Origin: Sphaeramia orbicularis
Lineage: Eukaryota > Chordata > Actinopteri > Kurtiformes > Apogonidae
Length of the DNA: 64,000 nt
Assembly (NCBI RefSeq): GCF_902148855.1
Contig: NC_043972.1
Span: 36,559,996-36,623,995, forward strand
Reading direction: 5' to 3'
The position numbers and the translations under genes were made by a program. The notes under the pieces are model-generated. The model had not been told where the DNA came from and did no database searches. It worked only from the letters and a program-made list of their open reading frames with translations. Positions 25,903 through 45,662 of this stretch are shown piece by piece. Within the stretch, counting starts at the first letter, position 1. Each line of letters opens with the position of its first letter.

Positions 25903-28568
25903 GTGAGATGAACATCATGCTACCGTCTACTCCTGCCTCCTCCGTTGTTACATACTACACCGATGAGCACTGCACTGGCCCGACGATAGCTAGCTAGCAC
26001 CGCAAGCTAATGTAACACATGCCTGTTGTTTTTACTACCAAATGTGTCGTTACTCTCCCAAAGATTTCCCGTTGTTGACTTGTTTTTTTGTTTATTTTTA
26101 CAAAACAGCGCGTTGGCCACGTTAAAAGAAGAAATTACACAGTAGAAGTAGAAGACAGAGTTAGCATTAGCAGATATCACTGTTTTCCAGTCAGTAACGT
26201 TTGACATATGACAGCAGTTTGTCAGCTGTAACATGGCAATGTGCACCTGAATGCTCCTTTTTAGGTGTCCATATTTAATATTTTTTTTTGTAATTTCACT
26301 CGTGTAAAAGACAGTGCCTCTATGCAGATATATGTTTGTTGTCAGTAAATTCATTGGACTTGATATGTACAGTAAAAGAAGGGTGACAGGTGCTATGATG
26401 GCCTATCTGTGACAACGCGTGTATAAATATCGGTCTAATCCTCTTACTTTGATCCTAATCACACAACATACAACATCCTTAAATCTATTGTCTAAACTGT
26501 GAGGACTATGGACAGCCCACCTGTAGGATTGTTTGTCTTGTTTTGTTTTGTTTTGTTTTTTAGCAGGTGGAGACTACTGTAGTAAATGCTGTTAACTGAA
26601 GATGAAGTATCTATTCATGATATATCATTATGGAAATTGTAACCACTACACATCTCTCTAAGGGGTTAGAAAAGATGAGTGAGGCAGCAGTTTGTCAGCT
26701 GTTTATCCGTGTGCGTGGATATAGGTCAGTGAGTAGAACAGCAAGGTTGGCTCATGGACCAAATGTAGTTATTTTCAGGTTTTAGAGCCACTGTTGCTGT
26801 GGTGCTTTGAAATCATCAGGTGAATGATCATCACATGAAGCCTGATGCACTATGGGAAAATTGTAATGTTTATAGAAAACATCAGTTTGATACTGGGCTG
26901 GATATTGCTTTGTTACTTGTGTTGATGATGCAGCTACTCAGCTTTTGGGGATGAAGAAGCCTCAATTTTCAGTCCATATAGTTTGGGTCCAAAAGTATAT
27001 TGTACTAATGAAAATAATTAAAACTGATAATATAATTTAAATCTGCATCTGTTTAATTAAAAAAAATAAACATACATTATAAGCAGGATGACTAGATACT
27101 CATAAATGGTCTTCAGTTTTTGAAGGCCATTGATTGACACATTCTCATCAATGCTTATAAGGTCATCATAAATTACTCTAGTTAAGGACTGTATTCTGTG
27201 GGTCAGATGAACATGTACTATTAGCATTAATGCTGGTTTTAAGCCTGCCAAAGACACTGACCCAGTAAACATTCAGTATGTGTTCACTGAAGTTGAGACA
27301 CCAGCACCATCCTCCTCAACCAGAATCAGTCTACTGAAGTCAACAAGGGCTGATTTTAAGAATATGCTGCAGAAATTCAGATGTCTATAAGGTTAAAATC
27401 AAGAGACTGAACATGAACAATTAAAAAACTGTGAGCCAATCACATGCTGTATGATAAACATTTGAAATGATCAGTAATGCTGTAAGATAAACATTTGAAA
27501 CATGAAGCATAGTTGGAAGCTTGATGCTTTGTTACTGTACATATTGTTCATTATTTTATCAAAATTATGACCAAAGTATGTTAGTTTTTGTTGTATGTAC
27601 TTTTTATATATAATAAATAAAAGTGATCAAGGATTTGTGAATTTTTATTTAGTATTTAAGTCCTCCATTAAATGTTTGTTATTAGGCCTGTGGCTATGTG
27701 ACCAAGGGGCCTTGCAACTATGTAACTGAGTGTTTTCACTCTAATTCATAAGGCAATCAATATTTTTTTCACAAAAATTGGCAGTCTTGTAGATAAACAT
27801 GTTATCTAAAACACCAATGTCCAATTAGAACAGTAGTTGAGCAGGAGCAGCATGTTATCCACTTTTGCGTGAACCCTAAAAAGTAGATGTACTTTTTCAG
27901 CGGCTGCGTGACTGAGCATGTTTTTTTGTAATTTTCACAAAATAAAGCTAACTCAGCCAAATTATCATACGTACCATTTTAAAGTACTTCTTAATACTTA
28001 CGCAGAAATATAAAATAAAATTATTTGTGTCATTTAGTTACAAAGTTACAGGTCATTGAACACCAACTTTACGCCTACATGACTGCGTGATCTGACCCTA
28101 TGGTAGAGTTAGGTTTTAATGTTGGGGATGAAAATGTTTGCAAGCTAAAATTTACCAAACTTTGTAGATTAAATGAATGACCTGCCAGCTCAGCCACTGT
28201 ATCCGCATTATTAATGGTTCAGCCTAAGATAAGAAATGACCGGAAAAAGCAGATGGAGGCCGGTTATGTGACTGTTACACTATTTTTGCAGTGTGGGCGT
28301 GCTCAGAATATCACCTGTGAGCCCTAGAAACACTGACACATGTTTGTACTGATGCAATAGGAACACAGACAATAATAATTATATCCAATACTGTGAAGTT
28401 TACCTTCTCCGCTTCACTTGAATTCAGTGTTATTGATCAGTGTGTCTGTGAACACCCCAATAAGACAACAGTGTCCCTTAAGTTTCAGAGCACAGATTGA
28501 ATGTTCTCCAATTGTCCAAATGGATGAAGCTGAACAGTGCATCTCCTCTTTTTCCTCTCAGTTCTCAG
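25903..28568 (+). other. pex5 intron 1 (non-coding)
   Basis: A 2.67 kb intron inferred between the CpG-rich leader exon and the exon carrying the ATG. It holds TTTTG pentamer repeats near 26538-26560 and, at 27670-28290, spaced copies of a G(T/C)GTGAC-like motif. Neither amounts to a recognisable gene. Confidence 0.5.
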
Positions 28569-28600
28569 GTGATTGGGGTTTGCCTCGTCCTTGTGTTGCC

Positions 28601-36916
<8,316 letters not shown>

Positions 36917-37581
36917 GGACCAGCTAGGGGAGGGCCTATTGAGTGTGAATGTGTTTTCCTTGGAGGTAAATGTTTGGGTGATTGAATGAGGTGGAAAGGA
37001 GAGTGAGCAAATAGAAGAACATGGTAACAGGAAGCAGTGAGAGAGAAATCATGGAGGGACACACTGTGAATCATCTGCCATCTTACAGACATCATCATGT
37101 CCTCCAATACGTGTATGAGACTTCTGTTGAGCGTTACAGTATTAGTCTCTCCCCTTGAGGTCATGTTGGTCATGATTAACATTTCATGTCCTTTAAATTT
37201 GAAATGTTTTCTCAATGAAGAAAGTAAATGAAATTCTACATTCAGTAAACGGCAATGCTGACAGATTAGTTTGATATGACACCCTTTGCTAACAGCAGGT
37301 TATAAGTTGAACTGTAAACTTTCTACGGTTATGTAGATTTAAGGTACAATATTGATGTAACATTAAAAAGAGTACAGTTTTTCTTAAAGGAGCTTTCAGC
37401 ATATGACGATTAGCTCAGTCCAGAGTACAAACACTAGTCAGACGTGCTACAGCATCAGCCTGATGTTTATTTTATGTTATTTAATTTTTTGTAATCATTT
37501 TTCTGACCGGATGAAGTGACAACCAGCAGGACTGTTACTGTTATGATGAGGTGTGTGTGGGTGTGTGCACACGTGTGTACA

Positions 37582-37612
<31 letters not shown>

Positions 37613-37895
37613 GGGGGGGGGGGGTGGTCAGGGGGCATTGATTAATCATGCATTGGATGATGGAAGATCATATCATTGTAATATCATTAAAATTACTTCT
37701 CTGGGCTTCTCCCTCTCTTGCTCTTTTTCATATTGCTCTTGTAAAACCTTTTGTTTCATTGTAAAATAATGCTATATATGCCATAATGTGTATTGTAACA
37801 TAATTGTTGCACTATAATTGTTGTCAGGCTAGTTATATCCTGACTGCAATGTTTAATAGAATAATCAGCAATAAAGCTTTGATCCCAAACATTTT
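36917..37895 (+). other. pex5: pex5 3' untranslated region
   Basis: Non-coding sequence from the stop to AATAAA at 37870-37875, followed by a T-rich stretch. It contains a (TG)n tract at 37585-37611 running into 13 consecutive G residues (37612-37624). Confidence 0.7.
37585..37624 (+). repeat. (TG)n tract joined to a G13 run
   Basis: An alternating TG stretch followed by thirteen G residues in the pex5 3' untranslated region. Frames through it are low complexity. Confidence 0.9.
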
Positions 37896-38299
37896 GTTTT
37901 CCTTTTCACTGATCAAATTGATCCATGCATATATGGAGAACTGGTAAAACAATATACAGGTACAGACAACAAATGAAAAGACAAGTGAGTCTTTAGGAAT
38001 ATTTCAAAATATAAACAATGACTTAAATTGTGGACTGAAATATATTTGGGGTTTTTTGGTTGTTGTTTTTTTTTCCCCCAAAATATAAATCTAGCTTCAT
38101 TCACTTTTTAATCTTCAGTGAAACACATTACTTGCACTACCAGAATTATATAATGATCATTTTGTGGTATTCCATTAAAAATGTCTTGTAAAGTGAAGAC
38201 ACGGAAGGCTGATCCAGTGTAATATCGGTATGTAACTAACGTGTCATTTTTCATCCCAGATGCCATAAACAAAGCTTGTATTTATTTCAACTTTCAAAT

Positions 38300-38501
38300 G
38301 TTATCAGGCCGCCACGCCCAACTCTGGGACTCTGTGCTCTCGACCAATCAGAACTGAGGACGCAGTGAAGACGCAGTCGCTGATTGGCTTGTTCAAAAAT
38401 AACAAGAACGTAACCGCGCCATTTAAATGTTTTAAAAGTCGTCTGTCCCGTGTTTGTAAGGAGTCAGTAAAAGGAAGAGAACCGTCCTCATAACGTTCAA
38501 G
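38300..38501 (+). promoter_or_regulatory. cdca3: cdca3 promoter and 5' non-coding exon
   Basis: Two CCAAT boxes lie 39 bases apart, one forward (38344-38348) and one inverted (ATTGG, 38383-38387). TTCAAA at 38392-38397 is the reverse complement of the CHR core TTTGAA, and GCGCC at 38416-38420 is followed at once by TTTAAA at 38422-38427. Paired NF-Y sites with a CDE/CHR-type element are the classic layout of G2/M promoters bound by DREAM/MuvB. A donor at 38502 (TCAAG|GTAAAC) ends the leader exon, and no TATA box is needed in this class. Confidence 0.6.
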
Positions 38502-38863
38502 GTAAACCCCAACTGAAATAAACTGCTGTACACTCTGCTGTGGTAAGTTTAATTAAGTGTAAGTAGTTACATTTTATTGATTCTATTACAATGCTACAAC
38601 TTCGCCGACTTGAATAGTGAGGTGTTGACCTCATGGAGGTTGACTGGGTTTTGTTGTCCGCTAGCTTAGCTAGTTCCTGCAGCACTGCGACGTTTACGTA
38701 TAATTGTAGTAAAACCGCGCGTGTTCAAAAGCTCGTTGAGGTTATTTTTGCGTATTTAAAGTTAAACTCGGGTAGTCTTTATTCAAATTTAATGCAGTTC
38801 CATGCTTACAACCCACAGGGAGCACACATTTACTCGTGAACCAGTGAATTTAAAGTACACATA

Positions 38864-41008
38864 ATGGGATCCAGTGAGAGTAAGATGTCTGGGACCGCAG
38901 AGGTAAAGCCTGAACCAGCCATCAAACATGGACGGGTGGGTCAGCTGATGGATCCACGCTCTCCTTCAACTGGCATTGATCGCACTCCCATCCAGGTAAA
39001 CTAATAAAACTGTACATCTGTGAATCAGACTGTAATCTGTGATGAACACATTAATGCATCTTTAATGTTTACATAGGTTGGTGGACCTGTGTCTAAAGCA
39101 TCTACTGAGGTAAAAAGTGAGTGTCCTCTGCAATTTTGTGATCCTCGATCACCTACTGTTGGGATTACTCGCACTCCTGTCAGAGAAGTTATGAGAGGTA
39201 ATTGTAAGATGTTAAGTGTCCCTGTAAAATTCACTTAGGTATCAGGGTTTTTGAAACATTATTCATTCTTCTCCCTGCAGCAACAGTTGGCTCCTTTGCA
39301 CGTCGGCTCGGCATGCTTTTCCACAACGAGTCAGAGGACAAAGTTCCTCAGAAAAGCTTCAGTGTTGATGCAGTGGAGGAGGAGACCCACAAGGCCGAGG
39401 AGCAGGTTTCATCTGATCCCCTTCTCCCTCCTCAGTGCTCCCTCACCTTCAGCTCCCTGGATGAGCATGTGAATCTGCTGGCCACCACTGTGCCGCCACC
39501 TCCCCAGAGCCTGAACAGCTCAAGCCCCTTTGTGCTTCTGGATGATGAGCCCCAAGTGGAGTTGGAAATAGAGACTGAGGCAGATATTAGCCTGGAAGAG
39601 GCTGAAGAGGCTAGGGAAACACCTCTGCACAAGAGACTCAGCATGAGCCTCATAACGTACCATGAGGGAGCAGCCTCATCATTTGTTTTTGCTGAAGTGC
39701 ACAATGACAATCTTTCATCTCCAGTGTGTGGAGAAGAGTCACAGTCACTCCGGGATGGAGTGGATCACTCCTATGCTCTTCCTGCCGTTATCTCTAAACC
39801 AGAATCTCCTGTTGAGCCTTCCCTACCCATTGATTCAGATGATTCCCCAGTTACAAACCCTCCCACACAACCAGAAGAAGCAGAGAAGACCCCATCTTCA
39901 GAAGAATCAAAAGTGCCAGAAGTCTCTGAAGACTTGCCACTATCACCCACTCCATCTGAGGTGTCACCAGTTGTCCCAAGCCCAGAGGAGCCGCAGCTTT
40001 GCACCCGCATCCGCTGCCCCACCATTGACCCAAGGAGTCCCAGTCAAGTGGTGTTCAAGCCACAGTGGTTAGGAAAAGGCTTTGGTGGCGCCGGCCAAAG
40101 GGCCAGAGGAGTGCAAAACCATGTTGGAAAAGGAGGCTCTTCTCCTCTCGCTGTTCGTGTGGCTGTGAAGAACGCTACCAATGAAAACAAGGGACAGTCT
40201 GGAAAACTGAAGCAGAAAGGTATGTGTGTGTATAAAGTTTGTTCTTGTGCAATCTTGGCATCTGTTGTATAAATGTTGTGTCATAGCTTAATATTTTTAT
40301 ATTAATATAGATATTTATATTAATATTTCCTAGGCAACGAAGGTCGTTCCCCACTTCAGATCCTTAAAGAGACCAACTCACCCCGGGAGCAACGTTCTCA
40401 GGTATTTTACTCAAGCACGATCATGAACTTTGTAGATATGACTTAACTTTTTCATTAACTCATTTTATTTCAGTTGTACTTGAATTTGTTTTGACCCGTG
40501 CTAGGCTTTGAAAGAAAATAATTGTTAAAAAAAATCAATCCTGCCTATTTATTTATTTAATTGCTAGTTTGATGTTCAGTTCCAGATTTACTAAATACTT
40601 GGAACTTGATGTTCAGTACATCACCAATCTAAAGTAAAAGATGGTTGATTTCCGTCAGTCTTTATTTTCAGGGAGGCCTGAGTGATGTAGGGCCATGAAT
40701 TGGCTCTTTGCTTTTTTGTGCTTTAAAATATCATTGTTATATCAGCTTTAAAAATCCACTTTGACTTCTAATACAAATAAACACTGACTGTTAATGTTTT
40801 GTATAATGTTCACTGTGCTTCATTTTTAAACTTGAGTATTAAACGGTTACAGAAAATGAACCAACTTTTAGCTAATTTAGCATCCAAAGACATTAACTAG
40901 TTTTTCTCCACTTTCCAGAAACTGAAGGTGTCCACTCCAGACAAGCAGAGGCTGGGACAGATGGACCGCAGAGTGATGGCAGTGTCTCTGGATAAAGAAA
41001 ACCGATGA
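38864..41008 (+). CDS. cdca3: CDCA3/TOME-1-like cell-division protein
   Basis: Coding exons 38864-38995, 39077-39197, 39281-40219, 40334-40401 and 40919-41008 give 449 aa (human about 268). CDCA3 is a cytosolic APC/C substrate reported to act with SCF in Wee1 turnover and mitotic entry. Seen here: N terminus MGSSESK with a Gly2 as in human MGSAKS; DPRSP motifs at 30-34 and 66-70, each followed by a G-I-x-R-T-P tail; a third DPRSP at 334-338; the conserved RSPLQILKETNSP block, matching human RSPLTILQDDNSP; and a C-terminal KEN degron (446-448, LDKENR). The large exon 4 encodes an acidic, Ser/Pro/Glu-rich middle that accounts for the greater length. The start is the first ATG of its exon. Confidence 0.92.
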
Positions 41009-41290
41009 AACACTTTGCTTTTAACTGTGGCAAAACCTGCTTTTATGTGTACAGTTTCCTTTATCTGCTTTGTCTTGTGTAAATTACTTTGATTTTCGTA
41101 CAGCAGTCTTCAATCTTTTGTCCTGTTGTAAATATAAATAAATTTATTTCCATACACATCAACTATGAATCTTTACATTGGTTTTAGAATGCTTGTTCTT
41201 GCAGTGTTATTTCTTCATTTCCTCCAAACACCAAAGTTGTAAAATTGAATTTTCTCAAAATGCAATAAAACCATTGTGCATTTTGTAAAC
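41009..41290 (+). other. cdca3: cdca3 3' untranslated region
   Basis: Short AT-rich trailer with AATAAA at 41137-41142 and a second at 41264-41269. The gene converges on gnb3. Confidence 0.65.
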
Positions 41291-42590
41291 TTGTGTATTC
41301 TTATTTTGTTTTTTTAAAATTAAGCTGTTAATTACTTGGTTGCAGGTGCATTTTTTTTTTTTTCTAAAACTGCCATATCAGAACCTTGTACTGTATTCAT
41401 ATGCATTTATCCAAATATTTAGTTCTTGTTCCTTGGTTGCACGGTTCATTTAAAACTATCGCCAAGCATTTCTGTACTTTCTCTCCATATACAGCAGATA
41501 TGATCAAAATTTTGCTTAGAAATTACCACTAAAGCCATGTCTGATGCAGAATCCCAGATTTATTACAGTCTTTAAAAACGGTAGTATTGCTTTATGTTGC
41601 ACAGTGTATATCCAGTGTAAGAGGCCATCATCCACATTCATGTTAAAGTAGTTTTTTTTCCTGTACATCAACTGTCCAAGTGTTACACCAGAGGAAAAGA
41701 AAAGCTGTTATATACAGATTCATATGCACACAATGGCTGTCATCATCTGTAACAATCATACAAAAAGTCCCATCCTGAGACAAATGGGTCATTGTTTTTG
41801 TGAGCGCTTAGTGAACCATGAAAACAATTTTATTATCCCATCTGTCACTTTAACTGTTTACCCAAAGCACTTTTTAGATCTAGCTACCAGAGGGGAGGGG
41901 GAGCGAAGAGACCCCAAGACCTGGTGAATAATGATCATCAACTACAAACAAAACAACCACTAATGTAGACATCTGCAAGCTAAAAACTCCTTTAATTAGA
42001 AAATGGAGAGTACATATAAGCTTCTAGGGAATCTACGAAAACTAACAAACGTTTTGAAACAACACACATATGCTCATTAAATCCATACAGTATGACATAA
42101 TTTATGCTTGATATAAAACACAGCATATTAGTATTAGCTACTGTGAACCTACACAGGCTGTAACTTGACACTCATTCAATTCTATGTCATCCAGTGTGCT
42201 ACCATATCAATTTGGCAACTGTTCTCATTGAGTGATCTGCTGCAATAGATGTGCATATATTATTGATTTGAGCCACAAAGTAACTATGGATAGAAATGAT
42301 CATCTCTCAGACCTCCAGCCCATCAAAAATCCCCCTATAATGTGAGAAGAAAGGTGTAGAGAGAGGAAAGTGACAGAAGAGCAGATAAATTCTTCATCAC
42401 ATCCCCTCTCCATCATTAGATAGGACTTGGCACAATTAAATTCCCCTCTTCTCACCCTATACGGCTCCTCTCATCTCTCATCCCTCCCCTCAAACTCCAA
42501 ATTATTTCCTCCAAATTCTTTTATTTGTCTTCACTTTGTCCCAGGCAGATGGTACAGCTCTCCTTCTGCTCGCTGGCTGGAGGTGCAGAC
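41291..42590 (-). other. cdca3-gnb3 convergent region, includes gnb3 3' untranslated region
   Basis: No coding similarity. Several TTTATT sequences (AATAAA on the - strand), for example near 42520, 41830 and 41559, could end gnb3 transcripts; I cannot say which is used. A + strand frame beginning at 42427 overlaps the last gnb3 exon and is a shadow. Confidence 0.5.
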
Positions 42591-45500
42591 TCAGTTCCAT
42601 ATCTTGAGGAAGCTGTCCCAGGATCCTGTGCAACACGCCATGCCGTCTGAGGATACTCCGATACAGCTCACTCTGTTGTCATGACCGGCAAGCACACCTG
42701 GATGACCACAGATGGAAAAACACCAGTGACAGAGTTACTCAAATGAGGAACAGATGGGGATTTTAGAAGCATCAAAAGCAGGTGTCAAATGAACTTCGGT
42801 GTTGTAGTTATTGAAAACTAAATTCAACTTAAACTAACTCAGATAATATTAGAACATTAGATGCAAGATAATTCATTCAGTCATTTGTTTACTTCAAGCA
42901 TTTACAGAATACATGCAAATTCAAAATTCCAAAATCATTCATCTACACTCGAAAAGGTGTGGGAAGAAAAAAACTCATTTAATCCCACCCCCATTCTCAT
43001 CATCAAATAACTTAACATAACATTTTAAATACTCACTCCTGTCCTTTCACTTCAAGCCAGAGCAATGAACAAAAAAGGTCTATACCAAATTAGAATGAAC
43101 TCATTTGACAGTATTTACATTATATAACCAAAATGTGTGTGAAAAATAGAAACAAAGCACATTTCTAGTGGTGTTACCACAGGTATCAGTTAACAGTCAA
43201 CTTACATTATAATAATTGCATACCAACAGTGGTTAAAAAAAAAAAAACTTAACTGAAATTAAAAATGCATAGTAACTACAAAGAAGAGTGTAACAAACTA
43301 AAATCAAGTAGAGGTAAAATCAGCTTCGTTTCCACCTCAACATATGCAAGAGTAAAATGGACGGTGATGGATGGAAAATGAGAGGTTTAATAATAGATTG
43401 GCTCAGGACTGGATCATTTGATTTCATTCAGTCTGAAGAAAGCCTTGATTTACAGAAACAATAATGTGGTTTGATGACAAAGTAACAAAAAACTAACATT
43501 AAAACTTGTAAATTTTCTTTTTATTAGGTCTCTACACACAGGCCATGGACAGATTTCTACCTGACCAAAGTACTTCACCTCAGTTCAATTCAAGCTAAAA
43601 GACTATATGAAAACAGAAACGAGAACTTAAAACCATACTAACTCTGCTCCTCATGTACTCACCCACTCTCTCAGCTTTAAGTGAATCCCAGATATTGACA
43701 TTGAAGTCGTCGTATCCAGCCAGTATCAGACGTCCGGACAAAGACGGGGCAAGGGAGGTCACCCCACACATGATGCTGGAGTCCTGGTAGGTGATGAGGT
43801 CCTGATCAGCACGCAGGTCATACATCTTACAAGTAGCATCATCTGAGCCGGTTATCACTGCATTGCCATTAGGGAAGAACTAGAGGAAGAAGAAAGGATT
43901 AGAAATAAGGCCTTCTTGGAACAGAAACAGACACTAAGAACTGAAGTCAGAATCCTACTCATCCCCACCCCGATTGCGTTGATATCACTCTCGTGTCCTC
44001 CGAAGGTCTGTCTGCAGGTCCCTTCCCTGATGTCCCACAGTTTGGCTGTGAAGTCACATGCTCCTGAGATGAAAAACTTGAAGTCCGGGGACACAGCCAG
44101 GGACATGCAGTCTCCTTGGTGTCCTGCAAAGACGGTCTTTTGGGTCCCTGTCTCAATGTCCCATAGAACACTAAAAGAGTAATAACAAAGGAGGGGGTTG
44201 AGTGGCATGATGACCACAAAGAGTCTAGTATTGAAAAAGGTTAAACATCTCAAATTTCATTATGTATTTGGCTCTCGTATATGCAGTATACTGGACATGA
44301 GCCAAATAAACAAAGCCAGAGATTACTATTTTATCCTCCATGTAATACAGACAGTAATGGAAATAAACAAATAATATTTACTGTATTTATTTACCAAGTG
44401 CAATCTCCAGAGCTGGTAATGATCTCACTGTCGCTAAGGAAACGACAGCAGGACAGGTAACCTGAGCAACAACAGAGATAAGCATATAAACAACACATTA
44501 TACACAAGTAAACGGGTCATAAAAATAACACAATTAAAGCAGGATGAATGAAGACTGGATTTGAGGTGTATATTCCCACCTGTATGTGCTGCCAGCTCTC
44601 GCATGACTTTCACATTCCCATCTTTGCCCTTGAGGTTGTAGATTGAACACATATTATCCAGGCCACCACAAGCGACGAGGTTCCCCGAAGGTGCATAGGC
44701 ACAAGTCATCACCCACGATGACTTGAGAGGGATGGCATTCACCTGGAGAGATAGAAATACAGAAAATTACATTCAACACAAGCCACGCACAAAAATGGGG
44801 CTATATGTTAATTTGGTGAGTTTGGCTGGTTTAATGTACATTCAGCTGCGTACAACATTTATTTTGTGATATAATGCAGCTCTGCTTTGCTTTTCCCTAC
44901 CTTGTTGGTTGTGATGCTGTCCCACACTATGAGTTTTCCATCTTGTGAGGCACTGACACACAGCCTGGTAGGGTGACATTAATAGTTTAATGACAAATTT
45001 AACTGGAAGATTAACAACACACTTATGCTTCCTCTTGTTAAAAAAAAACCTATCAATTAGATCTCCCTCATATTTTCTGGCTTTTCTCCTCTGATTCTGC
45101 ATCTAATAGTAAATCTTTGCACCTTGGCTGGGTGAGACAACAACAGATGATGTTTAATTTATGTACAAACTTATGCTGCATTTACTTGGAGTCAGTGGAC
45201 CAGTGCATTGCATAGATCTTGGCAAGGTGACCCCTTAGTGTTTTCCTGGTCTTCATCTGGACACGCCCCACCACAGCGATCGCATTTGCTGCCTCCTGCA
45301 GTGTGGTGTCCTGCACCGCCTTACGGGCTGCCTGGGGAGCAGACACAAAAACAGGTGGTGGGTGGTGTCCTAAAACATAGTTATTAATTACATACACATT
45401 ATATTTATGGGGGTAATTGTAATAACAGATTGTTTTCAGGACACACTGTCAGGTCAAAGTCATATTCAACATTCACTCAACTAAAAATCCTGCGAATAGT

Positions 45501-45598
45501 AAAAGTGTTTTTGCCTTCTTAAAATTGAGACTTGTACTTACAGTGATCTGGTCTTTGAGGCTTTCTGCCTCTTTTCTCAATTGCTCCATTTCAGCCAT
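42591..45598 (-). CDS. gnb3: G protein beta-3 subunit (WD40 propeller)
   Basis: Eight coding exons on the - strand: 45598-45542, 45331-45186, 44964-44901, 44742-44580, 44461-44395, 44170-43969, 43879-43663 and 42697-42591, giving exactly 340 aa, the length of G-beta 1-4. The N-terminal helix ([18 protein letters not shown]), which coils with G-gamma, precedes a seven-bladed WD40 propeller (about 53-340) ending [10 protein letters not shown]. MxEMEQLR, GNVKV, and QKTVF with [12 protein letters not shown] favour beta-3 over beta-1/2/4. GNB3 pairs with cone transducin and ON-bipolar Go in retina and acts at the plasma membrane. Residue 233, Cys in human beta subunits (INAIC-FFPNG), reads Gly here. 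Neighbour p3h3 runs in the same direction, as in human. Which teleost duplicate (a or b) cannot be told. Confidence 0.95.
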
Positions 45599-45662
45599 GG
45601 TGATGCTTGTTAGGCACTGTCAACAGTGGAGACAGCTACAGTTGACAGACGATCTAATAATC
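45599..45662 (-). other. gnb3: gnb3 5' untranslated segment with probable upstream intron
   Basis: Directly upstream of the ATG, the - strand reads TTCATTCCAG|GATTATTAG, a fair acceptor at 45664-45663, so the leader is probably spliced to a further 5' exon that I could not place. Confidence 0.4.

Noticed and set aside
39432-39710. - strand frames opposite cdca3 exon 4
   Set aside because: Shadows of the long coding exon on the + strand.
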